DNA of 30,542 bases from Oscillospiraceae bacterium (GCA_016302005.1 JAEDOK010000002.1:1-30542); one strand, 5' to 3'. Shown: positions 18,523 to 25,495, counted from the first letter of the stretch. A program made the numbers and translations. The notes: a model not told the origin generated them from the letters alone.

Positions 18523-18563
18523 GCATCGACCCGCGCAGCCTTCGTTGCTGCGCGGGTCGATGC
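18523..18563 (+). terminator. Strong 17-bp terminator hairpin
   Basis: GCATCGACCCGCGCAGC at 18523-18539 pairs without mismatch with its complement at 18547-18563 across a seven-base loop, two bases after the small gene's stop codon. The following TCTTCT is only modestly T-rich. It marks the end of the opp block before the strand switch. The remaining bases to 18676 hold nothing I can name. Confidence 0.8.
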
Positions 18564-18676
18564 TCTTCTATATGCGTATGGCGTGTCGGAGTAGGAAGAG
18601 CTGAGTGGTGACAAACGCTTTTTTTCCCCTCGACTGCCGTTGATGCGCTCGGTGGGAAGATGTCACTGCACGGTAG

Positions 18677-19048
18677 TCAAGGTTTGCGGACGGAGGTGCA
18701 GCCTTTGATCGCGGTGAAGCTTTCCGCGCTGATCACATGCTCGATGCGGCAGGCATCCTCTGCAGCGGTCTTTGGGGACACGCCCAGCGAGATGAGCCAT
18801 TCGGTTAAGACGGTATGGCGCTCATAGATCCGCTCCGCGATCTCCAAGCCTGCAGGGAGCAGGGTGATGCTGCCGCCCTCTCCGACGCTGATATAGCCGT
18901 TTTCCCGCAGATTGCGCATGGCAATGCTGACGCTGGGCTTGGAGAACTCCAGCTCGTTCGCAATGTCGATAGAGCGGACGATCCCATTGCGGTGCGTGAG
19001 GATCAAGATCGTCTCTAAATAATTCTCTGCCGATTCCTGAATTTTCAT
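18677..19048 (-). CDS. DtxR/MntR-family metal-dependent transcriptional regulator
   Basis: This 123-residue protein should bind DNA when loaded with Fe2+ or Mn2+. The N-terminal winged helix-turn-helix (RSIDIANELEFSKPSVSIAMRNL) is followed by the metal-binding and dimerisation domain. It lacks the SH3-like third domain of full DtxR. Aligned by eye to MntR, metal-site positions are N9 (where MntR has Asp8), E12, H78, C100 (MntR Glu99), E103 and H104 (CRIEH). A cysteine there is the DtxR/IdeR pattern, so iron sensing is more likely than manganese (inference). AAGGAGG precedes the ATG. It lies 32 bases downstream of the flavoprotein gene and may be in the same transcript. Confidence 0.88.
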   Translation of the reverse strand: MKIQESAENYLETILILTHRNGIVRSIDIANELEFSKPSVSIAMRNLRENGYISVGEGGSITLLPAGLEIAERIYERHTVLTEWLISLGVSPKTAAEDACRIEHVISAESFTAIKGCTSVRKP

Positions 19049-19080
19049 ATTGTCCTCCTTACGGCTGTGCTCTGTATGCT

Positions 19081-19701
19081 TCAGCGAATGAAGTTGGTGC
19101 GCACCGGTTTTTCATAATTCGGCGCTGCAATACCTGCTGCCTTGCCCGCCTCGATGCAGCGAAGAAGCCATGCCATATTCTCTCCAAGGGTGCGCATCGT
19201 CTGTAAACCCTCTTCGTCCTGCAATACCTCCTCGGGCGTATTGCCGTGTACCTGATTCCAGTATTGGGAGGTGACGATCGGCATGGAGTTGATGGAGAAA
19301 TACTTATTCAGACGGTCAAATGCAGCCGATGCGCCGCCTCTGCGGCAGGAGACAACTGCGGCACCGGGCTTTCCTTTGAGCTTATTTCCTGCGCTGTAGA
19401 AAAGCCGGTCAAGAAACGCCGTCGCCTGACCGGCGGGACCTGCATAGTAGACGGGTGCGCCGATCACGATGCCGTCAAATTCGTCCAGTCTTGCGGCAAG
19501 CTCGTTGACACCGTCATCAAAAATGCAGGGGATTCCGTCCTTGCATTTGCGGCAGGCAATGCAGCCGGCGATCGGCTTCTTCCCAATTTGGAAAAGCTCC
19601 GTTTCCATGCCGTGATTTTTTAAAACCTTTTCCACCTCGCTGAGCGCGGTAAAGGTGCAGCCGTTGGCATTTGGGCTGCCGTTCAAAAGCAATACCTTCA
19701 T
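19081..19701 (-). CDS. Flavodoxin-fold NAD(P)H-dependent FMN reductase / iron-sulfur flavoprotein
   Basis: This 206-residue protein has a flavodoxin-like fold for electron transfer in the cytoplasm. It opens with MKVLLLNGSPNANGCTF, the FMN phosphate-binding loop of the NADPH-dependent FMN reductase family. Four close cysteines, C47-x2-C50-x2-C53-x5-C59, match the compact spacing of iron-sulfur flavoproteins, so it may carry a 4Fe-4S cluster (inference). GAPVYYAGPAGQATAFLDRLF is the family's flavin-contact segment. AGGAGGG overlaps the dnaC stop codon, so it is probably translated from the dnaD-dnaC transcript. The physiological substrate is unknown. Confidence 0.88.
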   Translation of the reverse strand: MKVLLLNGSPNANGCTFTALSEVEKVLKNHGMETELFQIGKKPIAGCIACRKCKDGIPCIFDDGVNELAARLDEFDGIVIGAPVYYAGPAGQATAFLDRLFYSAGNKLKGKPGAAVVSCRRGGASAAFDRLNKYFSINSMPIVTSQYWNQVHGNTPEEVLQDEEGLQTMRTLGENMAWLLRCIEAGKAAGIAAPNYEKPVRTNFIR

Positions 19702-19710
19702 AGCTCCCTC

Positions 19711-20688
19711 CTATTGTCTGCGAATATCGTCCCCGGCAAATTGCACCAAGCGATAGGTCCCGATGACGCGGGAGGCGATCTGCGGGCTGTAGCGCCGCTC
19801 AAATTCGCGGTCTTCCATATTGGTCGAGATGATGGTGGCGCGGTTTTCCATCATACGCGTATTGACCAGATCGTAGAGCACGGAGATGGTAAACTGCGTT
19901 GTCAGCTCCGTGCCGAGATCGTCTATGATCAAAAGGTCACATGCAAAGTACTTGCGGGTATGTTTACCCTCTTCCTCATGCTCTGCGCCGAATTTTTCCG
20001 CCTCGAAATCTGCAAATAAATGTGTGGCAGTGTCATAAACAATGCCGTAGCCGCGGTCAACCACCTGACGGGCAATACAGGCGGACATATAGGTTTTCCC
20101 AAGTCCGGTTGCGCCGGTAAACAGCAGGCTGCCCGAGGCGGGGGTAAAGCTTTGCGCGTATTTTGCGCACATGCGGAGGTTTGACTGCATTAAGCGGCGC
20201 GGAGTCGTGCCGAGGTCGTTGTCATAAGTGTCGGGATAGACATCCAAACGGAAGTTTTCAAAGGTATCCTTGCCCGAGCCGAGCAGATTCGACAGAGCAA
20301 GCCGCTGCTCCTGACAGCATAACTCGTGCAGGCAGGTGCACATCTGCGCACCGCGATAGCCGGTGTCGCCGCACTTTTCACAGAGCGGCGCATCATCCAG
20401 CCAGCCTTCCTCGAAGTCGGCCGCCTCAATGATCCAATCCCGCTCCTGCTGCAAAGCGAGATTCTTGTCGCGAACTTTTGCAACGGCTTCTGCGGGATCT
20501 TCTCCCTTCCGCAGCGTGGCTGCCATAAGCTGCGTCATAGTGAGACGGAGGGTGCGGTCGATCTCGGCAAGACGGGGATAGCGCTCATAGGCGATGCGCA
20601 AATGCGCTTCATACTCCCGCTCATGCGCCAGCCGCGCCTGCATCAGGCGTTCCCGTGCGCGGCGGAGAATGTCCTCGCTGTATGGCAT
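19711..20688 (-). CDS. dnaC: Replicative helicase loader, DnaC/DnaI-type AAA+ ATPase
   Basis: The 325-residue protein should load the replicative helicase onto DNA during initiation or restart. An N-terminal helical part (1-95) is followed by a cysteine cluster likely to bind zinc (C103, C106, C117, C124), as in DnaI. The AAA+ domain has Walker A TGATGLGKT (191-199), Walker B LLIIDD (252-257) and a sensor-1 TIISTN. The start codon follows an AGGAGG site embedded in the end of dnaD, three bases downstream of the dnaD stop. Pairing with dnaD supports the assignment. Confidence 0.93.
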   Translation of the reverse strand: MPYSEDILRRARERLMQARLAHEREYEAHLRIAYERYPRLAEIDRTLRLTMTQLMAATLRKGEDPAEAVAKVRDKNLALQQERDWIIEAADFEEGWLDDAPLCEKCGDTGYRGAQMCTCLHELCCQEQRLALSNLLGSGKDTFENFRLDVYPDTYDNDLGTTPRRLMQSNLRMCAKYAQSFTPASGSLLFTGATGLGKTYMSACIARQVVDRGYGIVYDTATHLFADFEAEKFGAEHEEEGKHTRKYFACDLLIIDDLGTELTTQFTISVLYDLVNTRMMENRATIISTNMEDREFERRYSPQIASRVIGTYRLVQFAGDDIRRQ

Positions 20689-20691
20689 ATG

Positions 20692-21597
20692 TCAGTCCTC
20701 CTGATCTTCTTTCAGTGCGTTCTGCACCGCTTTCTTTGCCAGCGGAGAGAGCTTGTCGCCATGCCGCTGGAAGCCGTCCCTCTTTCGCCTCGATACGGAG
20801 GGAGGTGCGCCGTCTCCCAAGGCAATTTCCTGCGGCGTATGCAGATTTTTCTCGTGCCAGCTTTTGAGAATGGAATTCATGTAAGGCCATTTGAACGAAC
20901 CGATCTGATTACAGGTGCGTTCATAGGCGAGGTTGATCGACGCATCGGGGAAGCCCATCGAGACCCAAGTTGTCAGATAGCGCTCCTCCTCGGCGGTCAG
21001 CTTGCGGTTATCGATTTGCAGCATCAGCCGGAGCTGCTGTATCCGCGTAAAAAGACGCCGCTGCGCTTCCACATGGAAGCAAGCCGCTTCAATGGTCTCA
21101 ATGCCCTCGTCCGCCCAATGATACGCCTCTTTCTCAATGGTGCGCATGGAGGGAGCGCGGATCCCCTTTCGTCGGTTGCGCTCAATGCAGTAATTCAGCA
21201 GCAGACCCACCACCTCCGTCGGCAGACGCAGATAGTCCGTAAAGGAGAGCAGCGTTTTCAGCTCCTCGGTGGAGAGCGTCCGACCGAGCCGCCGCTGTGC
21301 CTCGCCGACCAGCTTGGAAAATGCCGCGCGGTTGTCGCGCATCGCCTCGCGCAGATCGGCGTCCGTATAAACAGGCTTTTCCGGAGCAAGGGCAGGCTTT
21401 GCCGGCGAATCCCAAAGACCCAACTGCATCAGACATTCCTTTGCTGCAACGATCTGCGGGGCGGTAAAATGCAGCGCGTCCATCGCCGTTTCCAGCGGCT
21501 GCTTTGATTTGCGGTAAAGATAGAGCGCCACCGCGTCGGGACAACTGCAGGAAAGCAGCTTGCGAGTTTCTTCGGTTGTCAGCGTTACGCTCTGCAT
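20692..21597 (-). CDS. dnaD: DnaD/DnaB-domain replication initiation protein
   Basis: This 301-residue protein is a DnaD-like primosome component that, with the downstream DnaC, helps remodel DNA and bring in the helicase. The N-terminal ~75 residues form a winged-helix-like part. Two DnaB_2-type domains follow, about 85-165 and 195-255. The second contains the conserved YxxxIxxxW element (WPYMNSILKSWHEKN, about 237-251). The C-terminus is basic. AAGGAG precedes ATG 21597. The promoter lies about 300 bases upstream, and the space between is filled by a mobile-type repeat element with hairpins. Confidence 0.9.
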   Translation of the reverse strand: MQSVTLTTEETRKLLSCSCPDAVALYLYRKSKQPLETAMDALHFTAPQIVAAKECLMQLGLWDSPAKPALAPEKPVYTDADLREAMRDNRAAFSKLVGEAQRRLGRTLSTEELKTLLSFTDYLRLPTEVVGLLLNYCIERNRRKGIRAPSMRTIEKEAYHWADEGIETIEAACFHVEAQRRLFTRIQQLRLMLQIDNRKLTAEEERYLTTWVSMGFPDASINLAYERTCNQIGSFKWPYMNSILKSWHEKNLHTPQEIALGDGAPPSVSRRKRDGFQRHGDKLSPLAKKAVQNALKEDQED

Positions 21598-21629
21598 ATC
21601 TCTATCTCCTTATCGCATATATGATTGCA

Positions 21630-21663
21630 TCGCGCATATCGCCGATACCGACGATATGCGCGT
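21630..21663. repeat. Hairpin flank, left copy (duplicated target of element E1)
   Basis: A 34-base sequence containing CGCGCATATCG and its complement CGATATGCGCG around a ten-base loop. An identical 34-base copy is at 21839-21872 on the other side of element E1. Confidence 0.9.
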
Positions 21664-21838
21664 CAGCGTGTCGAAAAAGCCCCCGATGTGTCATTGCGAG
21701 GAGCGAAGCGACGTGGCAATCTAATAGAAAAAGTTTCGTATTCGCCGGAATACATACAAGATGCTAAATGATTCTGCGAGATTGCCACGACCCCTTCGGG
21801 GTCTCGCAATGACAAAACTGTAGTTATTTGACAGTCTG
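21664..21838 (-). mobile_element. Mini-element E1 (175 bp, CAG...CTG ends, palindrome-flanked)
   Basis: A non-coding element almost identical to E2 (22751-22926) in opposite orientation. The ends are imperfect inverted repeats: CAGCGTGTCGAAAAAG, and inverted at the other end CAGACTGTCAAATAAC. Inside are two REP-like hairpin modules in inverted order, each beginning TGTCATTGCGAG and ending GTGGCAATCT; one has a GACCCC/GGGGTC stem. It is flanked by perfect 34-base copies of a hairpin. It carries no transposase and would need one in trans. It lies in the leader of the dnaD operon. Confidence 0.85.
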
Positions 21839-21872
21839 TCGCGCATATCGCCGATACCGACGATATGCGCGT
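21839..21872. repeat. Hairpin flank, right copy (duplicated target of element E1)
   Basis: An identical 34-base copy of 21630-21663. Reading across the insertion, one copy would restore an uninterrupted hairpin in the dnaD leader. Confidence 0.9.
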
Positions 21873-21900
21873 AAAAAGTTGGTTTGATTTCAGCAATCCT

Positions 21901-21929
21901 ATTATAGCATAAGGCAGCGATAGGGACAA
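21901..21929 (-). promoter_or_regulatory. Promoter of the dnaD-dnaC operon
   Basis: On the minus strand TTGTCC (21924-21929), 17 bases, then TATAAT (21901-21906) preceded by TGC form an extended -10 promoter. Transcription would start near 21894. The leader to dnaD is then about 297 bases and includes E1 and both hairpin copies. Confidence 0.7.
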
Positions 21930-22007
21930 GCACAGACGACCGCAGAAAATATGAAATTTTTCAGTGCGAATTTTGGCGGTGACCTATATCTTGTGGCGGT
22001 CAGCGGA

Positions 22008-22706
22008 CTATACCACAAAGCCGCCGTTGACCGGCAGGTTTTGTCCGGTTACGAAGTTGGCGCGGGCGAGGTATAAAAGCGCCTCGGCGACATCGTCGGG
22101 CGAGCCGTTTTTCCCCAAGGGGGTCTGCTCCGCCAGATCACGCAGCGTCTCGTCTCCGACGGAGGCGCACATATCCGTCAGGATCACGCCGGGGGAGACG
22201 CAGTTGACGCGGATGTGAGACGGACCCAGCTCCTGCGCCAGCGCCTTTGTCAACGCGATCACCGCGCCCTTTGTTGCAGAGTAGGCAACCTCGCAGGATG
22301 CGCCGACCTGCCCCCACATGGAGGCGACATTTAAAATACAGCCCGACTGCTTTTGCAGCATCGCGGGTAAAACGGCGTTGACGCAATGATAGATCCCGTG
22401 TACATTCACCGCAAACAGGCGCTGCCATTGTGCCTCGGAAATTTGTGAGATCAGCCCATAGTGGCAGATGCCCGCGTTATTGATAAGAATATCCACCGAC
22501 GGAAGCTTTGCCACTGCCGCGCGGACGGCTGCCGCATCGGCAACATCGCAGCAGATCGCTCTTGCGCCCGTCTCCGCTGAGACGGCCTGCGCTGCCGCGT
22601 GATTTTTTGCATAGAAAAAGGAGACTTCAAAGCCCTCGGCGGAGAAAGCGCGAACTGCGGCTGCGCCGATGCCTCGGCTGCCTCCCGTGATTAAGACATG
22701 TTCCAT
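22008..22706 (-). CDS. Short-chain dehydrogenase/reductase (FabG-like)
   Basis: This 232-residue cytoplasmic NAD(P)H-dependent oxidoreductase has the cofactor motif TGGSRGIG (7-14), NNAG (76-79), the catalytic N101, S129, Y142 and K146 (YSATK), and ends NGGFVV like FabG. The product resembles 3-oxoacyl-ACP reductase, but without other fatty-acid genes nearby its substrate is open. I chose ATG 22706, which has an AGGAAAG site; an in-frame ATG at 22718 has no site upstream. The gene is bracketed by E1 and E2, and the start lies just 22 bases from a hairpin copy. No promoter was found for it. Confidence 0.88.
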   Translation of the reverse strand: MEHVLITGGSRGIGAAAVRAFSAEGFEVSFFYAKNHAAAQAVSAETGARAICCDVADAAAVRAAVAKLPSVDILINNAGICHYGLISQISEAQWQRLFAVNVHGIYHCVNAVLPAMLQKQSGCILNVASMWGQVGASCEVAYSATKGAVIALTKALAQELGPSHIRVNCVSPGVILTDMCASVGDETLRDLAEQTPLGKNGSPDDVAEALLYLARANFVTGQNLPVNGGFVV

Positions 22707-22728
22707 TTCTTTCCTCATCTTATGAAAC

Positions 22729-22750
22729 AGACGCCGCGTCAGCGGCGTCT
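22729..22750. repeat. Hairpin flank, left copy (duplicated target of element E2)
   Basis: AGACGCCGC, a GTCA loop, and GCGGCGTCT form a 22-base palindrome. An identical copy is at 22927-22948 on the other side of E2. It differs in sequence and length from the E1 flank. Confidence 0.9.
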
Positions 22751-22926
22751 CAGACTGTCAAAAAAACTACAGTTTTGTCATTGCGAGACCCCGAAGGGGT
22801 CGTGGCAATCTCGCAGAATCATTTAGCATATTGTATGTATTCCGGCGAATACGAAACTTTTTTTATTAGATTGCCACGTCGCTTCGCTCCTCGCAATGAC
22901 ACGTCGGGGACTTTTTCGACACGCTG
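22751..22926 (+). mobile_element. Mini-element E2 (176 bp, CAG...CTG ends, palindrome-flanked)
   Basis: Nearly identical to the reverse complement of E1, with about half a dozen differences by eye, mostly single bases. It begins CAGACTGTCAAAAAAAC and ends CTTTTTCGACACGCTG. The interior has the same two REP-like modules. It lies between the end of the yabR-like gene and the start of the dehydrogenase gene and is flanked by perfect 22-base hairpin copies. No coding frame is present. Confidence 0.85.
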
Positions 22927-22948
22927 AGACGCCGCGTCAGCGGCGTCT
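22927..22948. repeat. Hairpin flank, right copy; overlaps the yabR-like stop codon
   Basis: An identical copy of 22729-22750. On the minus strand the TGA stop of the yabR-like gene lies in the loop, so this copy is probably the original 3' hairpin of that gene and the other is the duplicate. Confidence 0.85.
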
Positions 22949-23335
22949 GGATTTCGTCTTATGCTCGTATTGACGGCAGCCGGAGATTTTACTGTCAGAG
23001 TCAGACATGAACTGCTTCAGCTTTTCCTCAAAGGTCAACGGAGCCTTTGGAGCGGCAGGCTTCGGCGCTTCACTGCGGGGACGCGAAGGACGGCGTTCCT
23101 GCTCCTGCGCGCGTTTGATGGAGAGGCTGATCTTGCCCGCGTCATCAATACCGATGATCCGGACGCGGACGCTGTCACCCTCGTGCAGATGATCGTGGAT
23201 ATCGCTGACATAGGAATTCGAAACCTCAGAGATGTGAACCATGCCGGTGCGGTTCTCCGGCAGGAGAATAAACGCGCCGAATTTTGTGATGCTTTTGACT
23301 TTGCCTTCCAGCAATGTACCGACTGTAAACTCCAT
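22937..23335 (-). CDS. yabR: S1-domain RNA-binding protein (YabR-like)
   Basis: The 132-residue protein has one S1 RNA-binding domain (residues 1-75: GTLLEGKVKSITKFGAFILL...TGMVHISEVS...GKISLSIK). A Pro/Ala/Arg-rich linker and a basic tail follow. Its position straight after divIC matches YabR in Bacillus-type gene order, though single-S1 proteins are common. It should act in the cytoplasm on RNA or ribosomes; the exact role is unknown. The start is 21 bases after the divIC stop, with a GGAGG rather far upstream. The last codons and stop are part of the duplicated hairpin. Confidence 0.85.
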   Translation of the reverse strand: MEFTVGTLLEGKVKSITKFGAFILLPENRTGMVHISEVSNSYVSDIHDHLHEGDSVRVRIIGIDDAGKISLSIKRAQEQERRPSRPRSEAPKPAAPKAPLTFEEKLKQFMSDSDSKISGCRQYEHKTKSRRR

Positions 23336-23356
23336 AGATGCAGTATGTTCCTCCGT

Positions 23357-23635
23357 TTATTTGCTGCTGTCGATGTAAATGACCTCACCGTCGCTGACGA
23401 GATTGAGGCGCTCACGGGCGATTTTGGTGACAGAGGCGTCCGTGCCGAGCTGCGCAAGGTCCTCTTGAAGCTCCAAATTAGACTGCTGCAAGCCGGAGAC
23501 CTCTTCACTGAGCGCTTCTTTTTCGGCTTTGAGCGCGTTGATCTTTGGCTGAAGTGTGACGATGGTGACGATTGCGTATAGCATCACCGTCAGTATGACG
23601 AGCTTGGTAATGAGTGACGATTTGCACAGGCGCAT
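23357..23635 (-). CDS. divIC: Septum formation initiator, DivIC/FtsB family
   Basis: This 92-residue protein is a cell-division membrane protein. One membrane segment (about 9-28, TKLVILTVMLYAIVTIVTL) is followed by a coiled coil (about 32-65, with LKAEKEALSEEVSGLQQ). The conserved C-terminal tail IARERLNLVSDGEVIYID completes the DivIC signature. In the cell it joins FtsL and DivIB at the division site. GGGAGG lies eight bases before ATG 23635. It follows yabQ and precedes yabR, as in Bacillus-type order. The yabQ reading frame continues over its first 131 bases. Confidence 0.93.
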   Translation of the reverse strand: MRLCKSSLITKLVILTVMLYAIVTIVTLQPKINALKAEKEALSEEVSGLQQSNLELQEDLAQLGTDASVTKIARERLNLVSDGEVIYIDSSK

Positions 23636-24095
23636 CGTACATTCCTCCCGATCCTTTCTTTTGTGCGTTGCGAGGGTTTTGTCTTCTTATTGTAACCGAT
23701 TTTCTCGCTCTTGAAAAGAGATATTTTACACTTTTTTTCAAAAAATCGAGAAATTTTCCGCACATTCGGCAAAACCACCGCAGAGGGAAGGTGACAATAC
23801 GCCAAAATGTGGTGATCCATCGCGTAAAAAGGCGGCTGAGCGTTAAAAACCAGAGGAACATACCGAGTGCGGTGCCGAGCAGCATAAAGATGCGGTATTC
23901 ACCGTTGCCGATCAGAAGAGCAAAGCAGAGATTCCCGAGCAGACACGAGAGGACAAACCACGCATCAAGCAGATGGGTCAGACCGCGCAGATTACGCCGC
24001 AGCCCGCGCAGCAGGTCATAATGCAGACCGTACAGCAGACCAAGCGCGGCGGCGAGCAGGAATTGACTGCCTTGCAGTCCGAGCGGCTGTTCCAT
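23505..24095 (-). CDS. yabQ: Spore cortex biosynthesis protein YabQ
   Basis: YabQ is a membrane protein needed for spore cortex formation, acting in the forespore outer membrane. Hydrophobic segments lie at LLAAALGLLYGLHY, LLDAWFVLSCLLGNLCFALLIG and RIFMLLGTALGMFLWFLTL, followed by a basic tail. ATG 24095 directly abuts the yabP stop, implying coupling. The frame stays open for 196 residues and overlaps divIC by 131 bases, which is unusual; the last ~45 residues look unlike a protein tail (histidine- and arginine-rich) and may reflect a lost stop or a frameshift. The first ~140 residues are secure. Confidence 0.85.
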   Translation of the reverse strand: MEQPLGLQGSQFLLAAALGLLYGLHYDLLRGLRRNLRGLTHLLDAWFVLSCLLGNLCFALLIGNGEYRIFMLLGTALGMFLWFLTLSRLFTRWITTFWRIVTFPLRWFCRMCGKFLDFLKKSVKYLFSRARKSVTIRRQNPRNAQKKGSGGMYDAPVQIVTHYQARHTDGDAIRNRHHRHTSAKDQRAQSRKRSAQ

Positions 24096-24371
24096 CTATC
24101 GGAACAGGCGGCGCAGGAAGCCCCCGGTTTTCTGCGGCTCCTCATAGCTCAGAGAGTTGATCGTACCGCTGACGGCGACCTGACCGCCGTCAATGGAAAG
24201 TGTCTGCAAATGCAGCGCCTCGCCGCGGATGATCAGAATGCCGCGTGCCGTGTGCAGCACGACCGTTGTCTCGTCAAAGCTCTCAACCTCACTGACGCCG
24301 CTGACGGACAGCTTCGAGCGGTTATCGAGCCGCAGCTCATGGGGCAGTGTCTGAATGGAATCGTTCGCCAT
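24096..24371 (-). CDS. yabP: Sporulation protein YabP
   Basis: The 91-residue protein matches YabP/YqfC: a short beta-rich protein with LRLDNRSKLSVSGVSEVESFDETTVVLHTARGIL and LHLQTLSIDGGQVAVSG. It is required with YabQ for spore assembly in Bacillus. GGAGGG directly abuts ATG 24377 with no spacer but is six bases from ATG 24371, so I chose 24371 (MANDSIQTLPHE). The tail ends in basic FLRRLFR. It is 44 bases downstream of the kinase gene and abuts yabQ. Confidence 0.93.
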   Translation of the reverse strand: MANDSIQTLPHELRLDNRSKLSVSGVSEVESFDETTVVLHTARGILIIRGEALHLQTLSIDGGQVAVSGTINSLSYEEPQKTGGFLRRLFR

Positions 24372-24415
24372 CGTCATCCCTCCGCACTATATATACGGCG
24401 CGGTCGGGGAAAATA

Positions 24416-25495
24416 TTACTGAATCTCAGCAGGGTCGTATATCTCCGGCGGCAAAACATCCGAAAGCTCCACCAACGCGTGATTGAGGTCGCCGTAGCCG
24501 TCATAACGCACCGTGCGGCTGCGCAAAGTCAGTATGCTCGGCTCCAATGAGAGGGTCAGTGTCACGCAGGTTCCGCCCTCGGGATTACCACTGACAGCGA
24601 TCGTCCCGCCGTGCAAACGGGCGATCTCACGGACAATCGGCAGCCCCAGCCCAATGCCCTGAGAAGAAGCGCCGAATTCGGAGGCGGAGAAGCGCTCAAA
24701 GATGGTCGACAGGATGCCTTGCTCGACCCCCTTACCGTTATCGTTCACCCGCAGCAGCAGGAGAAGCTCCTGCTTTTGCACGCTGAGGGTAATGGTGCTG
24801 CCGGAGGGACAGTGCGCTAAGGCGTTGGCAATTAAATTATATAGAGCGCGTTCCAGCAGTTGGCAGTCAATATCACCCCGCAGCGGTCTGACGGGCGGTG
24901 TGAACAAGAGCTGTACGCCGACGGACTCCGTCAACGGGCGTGCTGCGGAGACAAAATCGTTCAAAAAGCGGGTGATATCCGTCATCTCGCGGTGCGCTTC
25001 CTTGCGATGCAGCAGAAGCTGCGCGCCGTCGGACATCTGCCCGCACAGACGAATGAGCCGATAAAGTGCCTGATTCAGCTCTGCCGCAGCGGGAATCGGC
25101 TCTGTTTGCGTTTCTTCAAGCTGCTCAAACAGCGCGTTTGCCGCGTTCAGCATGGTGTGCAGCGGCCTGCGCAGGGTGACGGAGGCGCGTTCCACCGCCG
25201 CTGCCGTCGCGTTGACCTCCTGCGGTCGGCGGGCGGCGATGAAGAGATCACCTGCCTGCATCGCAAGGACGGAGGCGTCATACTCCGCGCCGCCGAGGAT
25301 CATCGGCAGATGCAGCGTCCCCTCCCGCTGCCAAACCTCGTACAGCATCGCGTTATTCTCCAAAAGAGAGGAGACGGGAAGACCTTCGGCAAGCAGACCG
25401 CGCGCTGCGCCGTTGCACCATAGAATGCTGCCGTCGCGTACGAGAAAAACCGGCTGCGCCAACAGCTCTAAAATCTGCTTCAGTTCCATATCCAT
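24416..25495 (-). CDS. Histidine-kinase-like protein with a degenerate phospho-acceptor site
   Basis: The 359-residue soluble protein has a PAS-like sensor region (about 1-90), a helical dimerisation region (about 95-165) and an intact HATPase domain: N-box NLIANALAH (220 onward), DNGKGV (252-257), FERF (266-269) and GIGLGLPIV (280 onward). It then has a 40-residue tail. The HisKA motif S-H-E-L-R-x-P-L aligns with S105-V106-T107-L-R-R-P-L, so the usual histidine is Val; H113 is nearby but off position. There is no membrane segment and no response regulator beside it. GGAGGA is seven bases from ATG 25495, favouring it over ATG 25501. It leads the yabP-yabQ-divIC run. Confidence 0.85.
   Translation of the reverse strand: MDMELKQILELLAQPVFLVRDGSILWCNGAARGLLAEGLPVSSLLENNAMLYEVWQREGTLHLPMILGGAEYDASVLAMQAGDLFIAARRPQEVNATAAAVERASVTLRRPLHTMLNAANALFEQLEETQTEPIPAAAELNQALYRLIRLCGQMSDGAQLLLHRKEAHREMTDITRFLNDFVSAARPLTESVGVQLLFTPPVRPLRGDIDCQLLERALYNLIANALAHCPSGSTITLSVQKQELLLLLRVNDNGKGVEQGILSTIFERFSASEFGASSQGIGLGLPIVREIARLHGGTIAVSGNPEGGTCVTLTLSLEPSILTLRSRTVRYDGYGDLNHALVELSDVLPPEIYDPAEIQ

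Noticed and set aside
21664..22926. Composite transposon carrying the dehydrogenase gene
   Set aside because: Each element has its own distinct flanking duplication, which shows two independent insertions rather than one unit with a common duplication outside both.
21630..22948. CRISPR-like repeats
   Set aside because: The repeated units are two different hairpin pairs flanking a 175-bp element, with no regular repeat-spacer series.
24902..25423. Plus-strand frames opposite the kinase gene
   Set aside because: The kinase frame shows all HATPase boxes, and the plus-strand frames carry no motif or ribosome-binding site.
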